This document shows, in pieces, positions 48,095 to 59,200 of a stretch of 64,000 bases of DNA (the stretch's first letter is position 1; every line of letters starts with the position of its first letter). The notes beneath the pieces are model-generated. The model made no database searches. It saw nothing but the letters and a program-made list of their open reading frames with translations, and was not told the DNA's origin. The position numbers and the translations under genes were made by a program. The stretch comes from Diacronema lutheri (Eukaryota; Haptophyta; Pavlovophyceae; Pavlovales; Pavlovaceae): contig JAGTXO010000020.1 of the NCBI GenBank assembly GCA_019448385.1, positions 62,001-126,000 of the forward strand, written 5' to 3'.

Positions 48095-51000
48095 GGCGCG
48101 CGCGCGCTCTTGTTGTGGTCGTCTCGGTCGTGATCGGCGAGCGCAAGTCGGCGATCATGCAAGCCGGCGCGCGAGCGCGAGATTCGCGCGGGCGAGCGCT
48201 CGATGCGCTGCTCGACGGCGCGCACGCGCTCGGCACGCGGGCGCGGCCGCACGTGCTGCTCATCACGGACATTGGCCCTGACCCGGACGACGCCAAGGCG
48301 CTGCTCATCGCGGCGGTGCTGCACATGGAGCGTCACGTGACGCTCTGCGGCGTCGTCGCCAATGGCGGGCACCAGGCTCTGCAGCGCGCGCGGCTCGCGC
48401 GCTGCGTGCTCGACCACCTGCGTTTGCCCGAGATTCCGGTCGGCGTGGGCAGCAACGGCAAGGAGAGCGCGCCGATGCCGCACGAGTACGCGCTGCCGGG
48501 CTACGCGGAGGTGGATGATGCGCGGGTCATGCCCGGCGCGCGCCTGATTGCCGACATGCTGCGCAGCGCGCCGGCAAAGAGCCTGCGCGTCGTGCTGATC
48601 TCGTCGCTGCGCGACTTTGCCGACGTTCTCGCGGCCGACGCGTCGCTCGTGCTGCGCAAGGTGCACACGGTCGCCGTGCAGGGCGGGCTCGAGCCGGACG
48701 CGTCGCGCCCGTCGGGCTTTCGCGCCGACACATCGGTGAACAACGGCTTCGACATGGATGCGGCGGAGTCGGTGTACGCCTTTTGCTTTGCGCACGGCGT
48801 GCCGATGACCGTCACGAGCCGGCACGCGGTGCCAATGCTTCCGATGCAGCTCGCGCGCTCGTTTGCGGAGCGCACGTCGTGCCCGGTCATGTCCTACCTC
48901 GCGGCCGCTCAGTATTTTGGGCTCGAGGGCCTCTGGCAGAAGCTGTGCGCGGGCAAGCTGCCCGAGCGCTGCAGCAAGCAGGTGCGCAAATGCGCGCGCG
49001 CGCTTCGCTGGTGCGCTCGTGCGCCCAGCCGCGCGAGCGCGACCGACGTCGTGCGTCTCGCGCCGCTGCGCACGCCTCCGCGGCGCAGTGGTACTTTGCG
49101 ACGTTTTGCAGCATGGACGCTGACGCCTTTGAGGAAGGCGCGTACGACGAGCTCGGCGCCTCGGCGGACATCGGCGCGCATCTCAACGGGTGCGCGCACA
49201 GCGCACCATCGGCCACACCCCGCGACGTCGCCGCGCGCACGTCGAGCGCGCGCCGTCGTCGCATCCGAGCGCGCCGCGCCGCGCTCGCGCTCGCAATGGC
49301 GTGCGCGTGTTTCACCATGCCCGCCGCTCCTTTCGCGCGCCTTGCCGCCTGTCGAGTGCCGCAGCTTCGTCAAGCCCTACGACGGTGGGCCATTCACGCA
49401 GCGAGCTCTGCCGCGGCTGCCCTCCGCGCGCCGTCTGTCGCCATTTTGCGCTCGCACCGATGTGTTCGCGCAGGGCCGCTTTCGTGACATGCACCCGTGC
49501 AGCACCTGCCACGGATGCGCGCGTAGCCGCCAGCCAGCCCCCGCTGTTCTCGCCCTCACACGCTCTTTGCTGCAGAACGGCCCTTGCCGTCCCAGAATGC
49601 ACTGCGCGCGGCACTGGCCGTGCCAACCTCGCTCGCTGTGTGTTTGTTTGGGCGCCATTTGCGCCTTTCACGCCCTCGCTCGCTGCCTTGCCCTCAGCCC
49701 ATGGACCGCCGTGCCCACGCATGCATACACGCCCCACCCACCGCAGTGATCGCCCTGATGACGGTGCTGCCCGTCTCGAAGCAGCTCTTCCCGCAGTCTG
49801 CGCTCTTCGAGCACCGCGGCGTGCAGCACCTCCTCCTCCTCGAGGAGAAGCACGCAGTCAGGGCGTTGCCCGTCGTCAACCTGCTGCGCGAGGTGCGCCG
49901 CGCCGCTGGACACCACCCTCTCCCCGACCAAGGCAGCAGCGCCCGCGCCCTCCACTCTTTGCCGCCTGATGAGCCCAACGCGCGTCACGGTGCGCTGCGT
50001 GGTGCGCAGACGTACCACGAGGTCGTTCTTGTCACGACGGCGCGACGCAACGCGGGCATGGCAACGCCAGCCGGCAAGATCAACGTGCGCAGGTTCAACC
50101 TGCAGGCAATGCTCGGCAGCACGGCAGGCGGTGGGCTTGCGAGCAGGCGGCAGCTGCTGCAGCAGGGGAAGCAAAAGCAGCAGGGCAAGGCTCCTGCCAA
50201 GGCGTTGCGCGCTGAGCGATACGCGCTCAACAAGCCGGCGTGCACTTCCTCCACGCAAATATCCGATGGCGCGAGCCCACGCAAAAGCGCGAGCCATGCG
50301 CTTGGACCCGTCAGCGACGATGGCGACGTTGGGCATGCGCAGGAGCGTGAGTATTCAGCGGTGATCTCGCACGACGACATTGTCGAGCTCCTTTCGAACG
50401 TGCTTGCGCTCGCTGGCCAGCGGCAGCGCGCCATCACGACGGCCACGCTCGCAATCGGCTGCACGCTCGTGGTCGCCTGCTTTACCGCCTTTGCAGCGAG
50501 CGTGCTCGTGACTGAATGGCTCACACCCGTGCAAGTCGAAATTGCCCACACTTCAACGGGAGCGTGCGCCCTCACCGGCGGCGCCTTTGTCCACCTCTCG
50601 CTCAGCCCGACGCCAGCGCACCGTGCGCGCATTCGGCTCGTGGCCATCGCGTTTGGCGCCTTTGTCGGCACGGCGTGGGCGCTCGACGACGAAAAGGCTC
50701 GTCTTCTCAGGACAGTTATGCCAGGGTATGCACCAGAGTACGCGGCCATCGATCCTGCCAACACGCGCTTCTTTGTCGCCTACTCCGTCGTGCACGCACT
50801 CGTCCACAACTTGACCTGGGGAGGTTCTTCATTTGCGCTCATCGCGCTTGCGATCGCCTCGCGGTTCACCCGCCAGGTGAGCACTCGGCTGCTGCTCTGT
50901 GCGCTGTGGGCGCACCTCGGCGGCGCATCGCTCTTCTTGGCGATCAGCCGCAGTGTGTCGAACACGCTCAATTACTCTGCGGGCACGTGGGTATATGCAA

Positions 51001-52264
51001 ACGCGCAGGACCAAGCGCACGCGCTGTTTGTCTTCAACGCCGTGATTGGCCCCCTTTTGCTCGCGCAGGCGGTCGCAACGCAGTTTGCTGGCTTTCGGCA
51101 CAGCCTTATCCGGCTGATCTCGCAAACTTCCTCCGCTTTGGGCACAGAGGCGTCGGTCGCGCCGCTGCTCGGCTTTGGTTCGAGGCGTGGCGAGCGCGCG
51201 CCGGAGGACGTGTGCGACGAGGCCGAGCGAGCCTTCCTTCCACGTGCTCTCGAGCCCGCGCTGCTCGCCGAGATCGAGGCGGCCGGGCTTGGCGTTCATC
51301 TGCACACCGCGCCCCTGCCACGAAGGCCGTTCAGCCGGTCCAAACGTGTCGGCCGCGTGGCGAACAGCTCGCTCACAACGATGGCGTCGGGCCCAGCGTC
51401 CTCACATGCAGGCGGCGCGGACTCATGCGATTTGGCACAGTGCGCGCAGCGAAAGAGCCGTGCGGAGGAGGGGCCGATGCAGCGCACGAATGCGCACGCG
51501 TGTACAGCGGCACGCTCAGCGACGCAGGTGCGCATCTCGCCCACGGAGGAGGACACGGCGCCGCAACCGCCGCTGTGGGCGGACGCGTACATCGTGCACT
51601 GCGCCAAGGACGATGCGCACCTGCGCGCGGCCGCGCTCTGCCGGTGGGCGCGCGCGTTCGCCGAGGCGCACGGGCGGCCTCCGACGGTCTGGCTCGACGT
51701 GCTGTGCGCCGACCTCTCCTTCTCGCCCGTCGAGGCGCTCGCACACGTGCCCGTGCACCAGGCCAAGTGCATGCAGCTCGTGCTCCTTGCCGGGCCCGCG
51801 CTGCTCGAGCACCTCGAGCCGGTCGCGCACTGCTTCGCGTGGGAGGCGATCGGCGGGCGCGTGCGCGACGCGCACGTCGAGCTCGTCGCGGCGGACGCGT
51901 CAACGCGCGCCGACATCATCGCAGGCATCGATACGTTCCACGTGATGAACACGCGCGCCGCGGCGGAGGAGGTGCACGAGCGACTGCTCGCAATGGTCGA
52001 GATCGCGTCCGCCTCGCGCGTGAACGTGGCGCTGCGCGAGCTGCTCGAGGCGGCGCAGCGCGCGGCCAGAGCGCAGAGCGATGGCGACACGGGCGCGGCG
52101 CCGCGCAAGAAGCGCGCCAGCCGAATGCGTAGGGTGTCAGCGAACACGAGCGCAAGAGCGCGCCCGCGCGCCGCCGCGCACGTCCTTGCATGGCTGCGAG
52201 AGCGTGGCGCGAGCGAGCAGCCGAGCGCCGAGCGCTGCGCTTGATTAGCTTGGAAATGTAGCCG
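48095..52264 (+). repeat. Tandem duplication, second copy (NH-TIR part)
   Basis: Second copy of 41476-45645, offset 6,619 bp, without net indels across the gene. It is followed by a decayed glycosyltransferase copy, in the same order as in the first unit. Confidence 0.95.
48157..52244 (+). CDS. Nucleoside hydrolase - membrane - TIR-like fusion, copy 2
   Basis: Exons by comparison with copy 1: 48157-48981, 49089-49189, 49365-49384, 49747-49892, 50010-52244; all splice sites and frames are conserved. About a dozen to fifteen amino-acid differences were seen, e.g. IADML versus IADVL, AESVYAF versus AEAVYAF, AFLPRALEP versus AFRPRALEP, AKCMQLV versus AKCEQLV. None touches the Asp-rich hydrolase motif or the VWLD block of the TIR-like domain, so both copies look functional. 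The upstream DNA differs from that of copy 1. Confidence 0.8.
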
Positions 52265-52289
52265 ACCGCTGGGGCCCTCGTCCTCTCTT

Positions 52290-52770
52290 TAGCCTGCGCG
52301 CGGGCATGCAGTACTGCTCGGCGACGCTGCGCCTTAAGGCCGGGTGAGAGGGCACGCCGGACGTGGTCGGGGGCACGTGCTCCGCCGCGTTTGTGCACAC
52401 AGCCCCCCGCCAAGCACGGTCGTGGCTACGGCCTCGTGAAGCGCGCCGCCGCCAGGACGGAGAGCGAGCGCGACCCAATCTGGCTGTACGCTGGCACGCC
52501 GCTTCTTGACGCGGCGTTGCCATCTGCAGACTCGCTCAGGTTGGAGGGCCGCAGCACGCGCTTGTTGGGCTGCAGGCCGCGGCCACCGTCGCGCTCAGCC
52601 CGAAGCTTGTCCAGCGCCACGTCAAGATGGAGCGAACGCCACGTGCCGACGCACTCTCGCCGCCGGCTGACGATACCATTTGCGCGCTCTCCGACCCGTC
52701 GCCGCACTGCGGCAAGACGGACGCCTCGGGCGCGGCGGGTGACGCATTAGGCGAACCGAGCGCAGCGGCT
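52290..52770 (+). pseudogene. Decayed 3' part of the GT2-like gene
   Basis: Corresponds to 46670-47150 of the intact gene (GGCATGCAGTACTGCTCGGC and onward), with substitutions, small indels and in-frame stops. The 5' two thirds are missing. It confirms that the duplication originally contained the glycosyltransferase. Confidence 0.85.
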
Positions 52771-52775
52771 GACTT

Positions 52776-52820
52776 GACCATCAGCGTCGAAGGGCAGTCT
52801 GCCCTTCGACGCTGATGGTC
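52776..52820. repeat. Perfect 21-bp inverted repeat (hairpin)
   Basis: GACCATCAGCGTCGAAGGGCA, three bases (GTC), then its exact reverse complement. The first arm is original sequence of the duplicated unit (also at 47149-47169); the second arm is new in this copy, marking the edge of inserted DNA. A C run follows immediately. Confidence 0.95.
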
Positions 52821-52825
52821 AGCAG

Positions 52826-52878
52826 CCCCCCCCCCCCCCCCCCCCCCCCCCATCCCCACCCCCCCCCCCCCCCCCCCC
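52826..52878. repeat. Poly-C block
   Basis: Two C runs of about 20-25 separated by ATCCCCA, between the hairpin and the inverted-repeat transposon. Confidence 0.9.
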
Positions 52879-52931
52879 TCCGTCAGCCGTTGCGCTATGC
52901 CTGCGATTCACCGCGCTCCTGAGTCCTGACC

Positions 52932-54222
52932 CACACCTTCCAGTGTTCGGCGTTTGGCTAAGTGTTGGCCAAACACCAAACAGTTTGGCAAACGCGTTTG
53001 CCAAACAGCCCGTTTGCCAAACGTTTGTTTGACGGAGCTCGACAGACCCTCCCGCCAAACAGTTTGCCAAACTGTTTGGTTGAGCCTCGGTTGGCCCAAC
53101 TGTTTGGCAAACAACCGGACTGCAGCCCCCGGGGAGAGTCCGGGGGGCACAAGGCTGGGGAAGTCGGAAATGCATGATGCCGTCGACATGATTGTTCGCC
53201 GGCGGGGGCGCCGCTGACATCGACATCTATGGCGACGTCGACGCTGAGCCTGGCGACTACGACGCCGACGTCGATGCTAGCTCTTGGCTTGGCTGCTGTG
53301 ACCGCCGCGGACCGGCATGCTCCGTTCCCAGCATGCTCCGTTCCCAGCCTGCTGTGAGCGGCCGAAAGATCCTCGCTTACAGCCGAGGGCGTCGCCCGCC
53401 TCCACGCAATGGCGGATGGCATGGGGAGGTTTTTGGACTCCGCGTACATGCCGGCGCACGTCTGCTGCTTTGCCTTGGACGCGGGCCGGCGCTGCAACCA
53501 CGCCATGCAGATGAACCGCGGTGTCAAGAACAAGGACGTCCGGGACTGACGGCGCGTGGGTCACGACGCCGGCGGTCAGGCACATGGAGGTGAAGCACCC
53601 CACCTCGACTGTGGCCGAGCAATCGTTGTATCGCTCCGCGGTGGCGCGCTCGTCGCGCGTCGCGTCGATGGCATTGGTGGCCGGCCAAGCTGCGACGGCA
53701 ACGGCGGCGGCGGGCAAGGCCAAGCAGACGTTCCTCGACGGGATGATGACGCTCTCCAAAGCCGAGCAGCAGCTCCTTGGCGACACCCTCCTTGTCATCC
53801 GGCAACTCCCCCTTGGCGAGGAGGAGCTCGAGATGCTCTGCCTCCTGCGCATCAACTTTGGCTTCATGGAGCACATGCGCGGAGCGCACCCCGACCTCTC
53901 AGGGCAGAGATTCAATGTCAGCGAGCCAGCGGCTGCTAGTGACGACTCTGAGTGTTAGGGTGACTGACTGATATTGACCCTTAGAATGACTTTTGACTAG
54001 TGCGGCAGCGTTTCCGGACAAGGTCTGGCACAGTCCGGGCACGTGCACTGTTGGGCCAACAGTTTGGCCAACTGGCCAAACTGTTTGTCAAACTGTTTGT
54101 TTGGGTGGCATGCTGACCAAACTGTTTGGCCAAGTGTTTGGTCAAACGGTCGTCATTCCAAACAGTTGGGCCAAAAAATTTCTTCGCCTGCGGCGCCAAC
54201 GCCGAACACTGACACCTTCCCA
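52932..54222 (+). mobile_element. DNA transposon with long subrepeat-rich inverted ends
   Basis: The ends are inverted: left CAGTGTTCGGCGTTTGGC, right reads the same on the other strand (GTTGGCGCCGAACACTG-type). Both ~180-bp ends are packed with short palindromic units of the type CCAAACAGTTTGG / GCAAACAGTTTGGC. The interior carries protein-like sequence (53400-53958). It is inserted in the second duplicated unit between the glycosyltransferase remnant and the methyltransferase gene. Superfamily not assigned. Confidence 0.7.
53390..53958 (+). CDS. Transposon-encoded protein fragments, unrecognised
   Basis: First stretch 53391-53550 contains GVARLHAMADGMGRFLDSAY, then MPAHVCCFALDAGRRCNHAM, ending KNKDVRD stop. 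A second frame, 53521-53958, contains VRHMEVKHPTSTVAEQSLYR, TFLDGMMTLSKAEQQLLGDT and LLVIRQLPLGEEELEMLCLL. Both look like parts of a transposase or accessory protein but match no family that could be named; the two are in different frames (intron or decay). Confidence 0.4.
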
Positions 54223-54232
54223 CGTGGCCGTT

Positions 54233-54267
54233 AAAAAAAAAAAAAAAAAAAAAGCAAAAAAAAAAAA
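54233..54267 (+). repeat. A-rich tract
   Basis: About 21 A, GC, then about 12 A, between the transposon's right end and the methyltransferase gene. It lies outside the inverted repeat and could be the tail of an additional retrotransposed insertion. Confidence 0.9.
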
Positions 54268-54284
54268 GCACAGCGGCTCGAGCT

Positions 54285-55632
54285 GCCGCCCGTCCAGCGC
54301 TCGCGCGCCAACCGGAACGACAGCGAGCACTGTGAAACCGCAATCGCGTAGCGCCTTGTCAATCGGCGCGCCGGAGACGAGCGCGTGACGTGCGCCGGGC
54401 GCGCCCACCTCCCCAATACCGCGCAGCAGCTCGCGCAGCGCGCGGCTGTCAGCGTGCGCATCGTCGGCACTACACGGCTCGCTTGACACGGCCCCGTCAC
54501 TCAGCGCAATTTGCACACCGCGGCCCCAGGGCAAGTTGACCGCGACGGCGAGCGGTCGCGCAGGCAGAGGCGCACGCAGACCGGCGCGAGCGTCGCGAGG
54601 CCCCACAAGCTGCGCTTCGCCCGCGCGCTCGCTGCGAGCGTCGCTCTGGGCGCGCGCGTTGCCCCGTGCGCCGGGTTCCGCGCCGTGTGCCGCAACCTCA
54701 CCAGCGCGCAGCTCGGCAAGTGCCGCACCCACGTTGTGCGCCGCACGCTCGACGAATCGGGCGTTCGTGTCAGCGCCGAGCGCGGAGAGGCCAATGGATG
54801 CTGCGGCGAAGACAATGGTGCCCGAGCCGGCGCACGGGTCGAACACGTCGACAGCGCCGCCGCTCGCGTCGAGCGCCGCGCCACGCGTCGCTCCGCACAG
54901 CGAGAGCGCAACGCGCGCCAGCCAGAAGTCCGTCGCGGCCTCAAATTTGAACGCGCGGCGCCTCCACACGGCGGCGGCCTCGCCGTCGGCGCAAAGCGAC
55001 GCGGGCTGAGCCCATGCGACGCGCGCGAGCACATATACTGCGGTCGTCCCCTGGAGAACGAGGAGCTCCTCTGCTGCGCTCTCGGCCACGCCGCTCTCGC
55101 CAGCCCAACCGGCGGCGTCGCAAAGCGCAGGCGGGCCCTCGAGGCACTGCGCGACAGCACAGAGAACCGCTGCGCGCGGTGCGCCGTCTGCAGGCGCCGA
55201 CAACCTCTCGACGCGCAGCGTCCAGCCGCCCGCCGCGGTCGTGCCGACCCCAGCCGCGTCCGGCCGGTCGTCGACGATCGCAGCGTGCGCGGCGCGGCGC
55301 GCCGCGCTTAGCTGCCGCACCTCGTGCAGCAGCTCGTCGAGAGAAGGGGCCGCTGCAACCTCGTGCAGCAGCACACGAGCGGCCGCGAGCCGGCACAGCT
55401 CAGGCGGCGGCCCGCGCTCCGAAATGCCCGGCGTGGCCCAGAGGCCCCATTCGACGCGGCGAGCGGACGGGAGCGTGAGCGCGACTTCGGCGTCGAGCAC
55501 CTCTGCGAGCTTGGACCGACGGTGCGTGAGCAGCAGCGTGCGCGCCGGAGCGACCGTGGTTGTTGCGGCGGCCGCGAGCAGGCCATTGAAAACGAGCGTT
55601 TCGCGCGCCCTCGCATCCGCGTTCGAGTACAA
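54285..55632 (-). CDS. RNA-methyltransferase-like protein (UPF0020/TRM11-type fold)
   Basis: Class I SAM methyltransferase: motif I AVDVFDPCAGSGTIVFAAAS, then IGLSALGADTNARFVERAAH, motif IV LAVAVNLPWGRGV, and C-terminal strand ALRDCGFTVLAVVPVGA. NLPWG replaces the DPPY/NPPY of the family, as in several THUMP-associated RNA methylases. No THUMP domain was recognised in the N-terminal ~200 residues. No in-frame ATG was found near 55632, so the start (or a first exon) is unresolved. The normal stop, seen in the deleted copy at 47170, has been replaced by inserted DNA, so the frame reads on into the A-rich tract. Confidence 0.65.
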
Positions 55633-56246
55633 TGAGCCCGCCGGCCTACGTGAAGCTCTGCACGCTGCTCGCCGAGGGCTTGCTGCTCGCGCCGGGGCTG
55701 CGCAACCTCATGGCACCGGGCGCGATGCTCCCGATTCTGGGCGACGCCGAGTTCACGCGCGGGCTCTTTGGCGACGTGACGGCAGGCACGCTCGACGGCA
55801 GGCGCGCTTTGGCACTCAGCCAGCTGTGGGGCGCGCTCATCGTCGCGTTCGGGATGGTCAAGCTCGTGACAATCTTCACCAACCCAGAAGGCACGTTCCT
55901 CCGCCGCAACCTCATGCTCACGATCGGCTTTGGTGACGTCTTGCTCTTTGCTTTCCTACAGGCAAGCGCCAGCCGCGCGGCGCGCGCCGTCGGATGCACA
56001 TGCGCGCGCGTTCGCCATACGACGTGACTGCGGTGTCGCGCGCCTTGGCGCGTGCGCTTTCGCTGCGACGCGCTCTTCTCCTCGCCGCGTTGTGCCACCG
56101 CACAGGAGCACACGCAGATGCTTGCAGACGGCTTCTCCGCCGACACGCTTCCGGTCAAGTGCGCGCTGCTCATCGAAGCGTCCGCGCTGCTCATCGACGT
56201 CGTGACGCGCCCACGACAGACGAAGCCCGGCGGCAAGCGCGCGTGA
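55632..56246 (+). CDS. Small multi-span membrane protein
   Basis: Exons 55632-55961 and 56106-56246, 156 residues. The intron (144 bp) has a GC donor (CAG|GCAAGC) and GCACAG acceptor, phase 0, joining GDVLLFAFLQ to EHTQMLADGFSADTL. About four helices: VKLCTLLAEGLLLAPGLRNL, ALSQLWGALIVAFGMVKLVT, LMLTIGFGDVLLFAFLQ and CALLIEASALLIDVV. Family not recognised. It overlaps or nearly overlaps the divergent methyltransferase start; its stop is 39 bp from the convergent CBP60-ankyrin gene's stop. Confidence 0.6.
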
Positions 56247-56285
56247 GGCTGTTTGAACATCGCTGAGCCTTCTCGTGATTGTCGG

Positions 56286-59200
56286 CTAATGGGGGAAGGG
56301 GGGGCCTCTCGGCGGCCGCGCCGAATCGTTGAGCGGCGGCGCAGAGCGCGAGAGTGTGCGGTGCATGGCCTCGTGCCCGAGCGAGTGCGCGATTTGCGCC
56401 GCGGTCTTCCCGTCGGAAGTCTCGAGCGCAGGGTCCGCGCCGGCGGCGAGCAGCCGCATGGCGATTGCTTCCGCCTCGTCGCCAGCAGCGGCGGCAAAAT
56501 GGAGGGCGCTCCAGCGTTTGGCAGCGGTCGCATTCACCGCGGCGCCGTGCTCGAGCAGCAGGCTGACGCACGGCTGCACTCGCGAGGGCGAGAGGGCGGC
56601 GATGAGGTTACGCGCGTAAGAAAGATTCATGGCGGGCCGTGGCCGTGGCTGTGGTGCGTGGCGATGCGCGCCACTCCGCACGGGCGAGCCAATTGCAGGT
56701 CGCGCGCGCGCCGCGGATCAAGCGCGCACCTCGTGCAAGTAGAGCGTGGAGAGTATGAGCAGCGTCGTGCCGTCATCGTCGGCCGCGTCCACCATCGCCG
56801 GCTCCGCGCCGCCCGCCGGGCCAGCGCGGACGTGCGGCGATGCGACTGCCTCTGTGAGGAGCAATCGTAAGCAGCCCGACGCGCCGCAGAGCGCGCACGC
56901 GAGAAGCGCGGCGCGCAGCTCGGCGGCGTTGCCGCGCGCTGGCCGCGTCGCGAGTGCGAGCCTGACGCACTCGTTGGATGACGAGATCTGCGCGACGAGG
57001 AAAGGAGGGGGGGGGGGGGGGGGGGGGGGTGGGGGCGTGGGGGCGTGAGGGAAAGGGGGATGGATGGGGGAGGGCAAGCAACAGCCACTGCCGCCCGCCG
57101 CGAAGCACGAGCGCGCACCGCAGCGCAAAGGAGCAGCGAGAGAGGCCTCGCGCCCTGCACGGTCGGCTCGGCCGGCTGCGGCAGAGGGCTCGGCGGATTG
57201 GCGTCGCCATGCTGCAGCAGCATCTCAAGCAATCCAGCATGGCCGCCGAGCGCGGCGAGGTGCGCTGGCCTGAGCTGGTGGCGGCTCTCCGCCGCGCACA
57301 CGTCGGCGCCGGCGTCGAGGAGCGCCGTGGCAATCGGCACGTCGCCAACATGGGCGCAGACATGCAGCGGCGTGAGGCCGTGCGCGCCGCGCGCGTTCGG
57401 CGAGAGGCCGCCGGCGAGCAGCGCGCGCACGGCGTGCACGGTGCGCTTGCCGGACGCGATGCACACGTGCAGCGGCGAGAGCGCGAGCAGGGCGTTCGTA
57501 CCGACGCCGCCGTCCGCGCCGACGCGGCTGCCGGGCGCGCCGGCGCCGCCGTCGCCGTCCGCCGCCGCCATTTGGCGCTGGAGCTGCTGCTGCTGGTGGC
57601 GAAGCATGACTTGCACGCAGTCCGCGTCCCCGCCTAACGCGGCCGCGTCGAGCACCGTGCAGCCTGATCGCTCGCGCGCGCCCGCCGCAGCGCCGGCGCT
57701 GCCCTCGGCGCGCAGCGCGCGCAGCAGCGCGCGCTGGTCGCCCGACCACGCGGCCGCGTGCGCGTCGCTCATCGCCGCGAAGGGCGGCCGCTTGGCGCGC
57801 GTCGCTGCGCCGCACCGCGCAGCGGGCAGGGCGGGCGCGGGTGCGCCGCCCGACAAGGCTGCATCGCGCTCTGTTCCGTCGATTGTGGGCAGCGCGTGCA
57901 GCAGTTGGTGCAGGGCGTTCATCCCGCGCTGCGCGCCTGGCGACGGCTCGGCCATGTGCACGTCCTTGAGCGTCGCGAGCGCGAGCGCCGCAACGCCGAC
58001 GCCCGCGCCGCTGAGCGACGGCCGTTGCGCGGGGCTCGCCGACGGCCGTCGGTGCGCCGCGCCCGCCTCCGCCTCGTCGGCCATCGTACGCGACGGGAGC
58101 ATCCCGAGAGTACCGCCCGCAACGGGAGCATCCCGGGAGCATCCCGAGAGCATCCCGAGAGCACCGCGCGTGCGCTCGCGCGCGGCCTCGTCGATCTCAT
58201 GCGGCGCGCGCGGCGCGAGCACATGCTGCAGCTGCGCGCCGATCACCGCGCCGCACGCGCCGCCGCCATGCTGCGCGAGCGCTCGTGAGATGGCAAGCTC
58301 GTCCGACGCCTCGAGCTCCAGCGCCTCGCACGAGGCCAGGCGCTGCAGCGGGTGCGCCGGCGCGCGCATGTCGTCGCGCGCGCCGTCCGCGCCGACGCCG
58401 CGCGAGCCCGGCGAGAGCTGCATCGGGCGCGGGACGTGCGCCGCGCCGCGCTGCGCGGCCGCGAGGGCCGACGACGCGTTGCCGATAGCAGGGCCAGCGT
58501 GTGACGCGCAGCCATCGTGTGCGAGGCACGCGGCGGCGAGCAGCTGTTCGCGCGAGAGCAGGCTGAACGGCGCGCCGCGCTCGACTCGGCCCGTGTGCGC
58601 CGTGCCGCCGACAGGCGGCGCGAGAGGCGGAGGCCCACGCGGCGACGCCTGCTGGCCGCCAAAGCCATAGCTCGAGCCGAAGCCGACGGCGGCCGCGCGG
58701 AGCTGCGCGCCGCCTGAGTCGCGCGGGCCCGCGCCGTGTGCGCGCTGCCGGCACGCGCGGTAGACCGGCTGACGGTCGCCATCATTGCCGCCGTCATCGC
58801 CGTCGTCGCCGCCGACGCCGCCGTCGTTGTCGCCGTCGTCGCCGTCGCCGCCGTCCGAGCGATCGACGCCACCGACGGCATCGCCCGCGACCTGATTGGC
58901 TGACACCTCACGCAGCGGCGATGGCCCGGCGACGTGCACGGGGCGCGTCGACGGCGCGGGCGTAGCAAGCGACGCCGCGCCTTTGCTCGCGGCGTGCGCC
59001 GGCGCGCGCGCACCCACCGCGCGCCGTGCGTTGAGCGAATGCGCACTCGCACCGCCGCCGGCCGATCCGCCGCCAAACGCGCCGCCCGCGGAGCGCCACA
59101 TGAGCTCGTGCTGCGGCACATCCTCGGCGAAGAGCGTCATGATCTCATCCATTGATAATTGGTCGCCCATCACGCCGCCGGCGGCGAGCGGCGCCGCGCC

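Noticed and set aside
54142-54290. C-terminal Phe-rich extension of the methyltransferase as a membrane anchor
   Set aside because: The Phe run is the translation of the A-rich tract on the other strand; the deleted copy shows the natural protein ending at VVPVGAFN.
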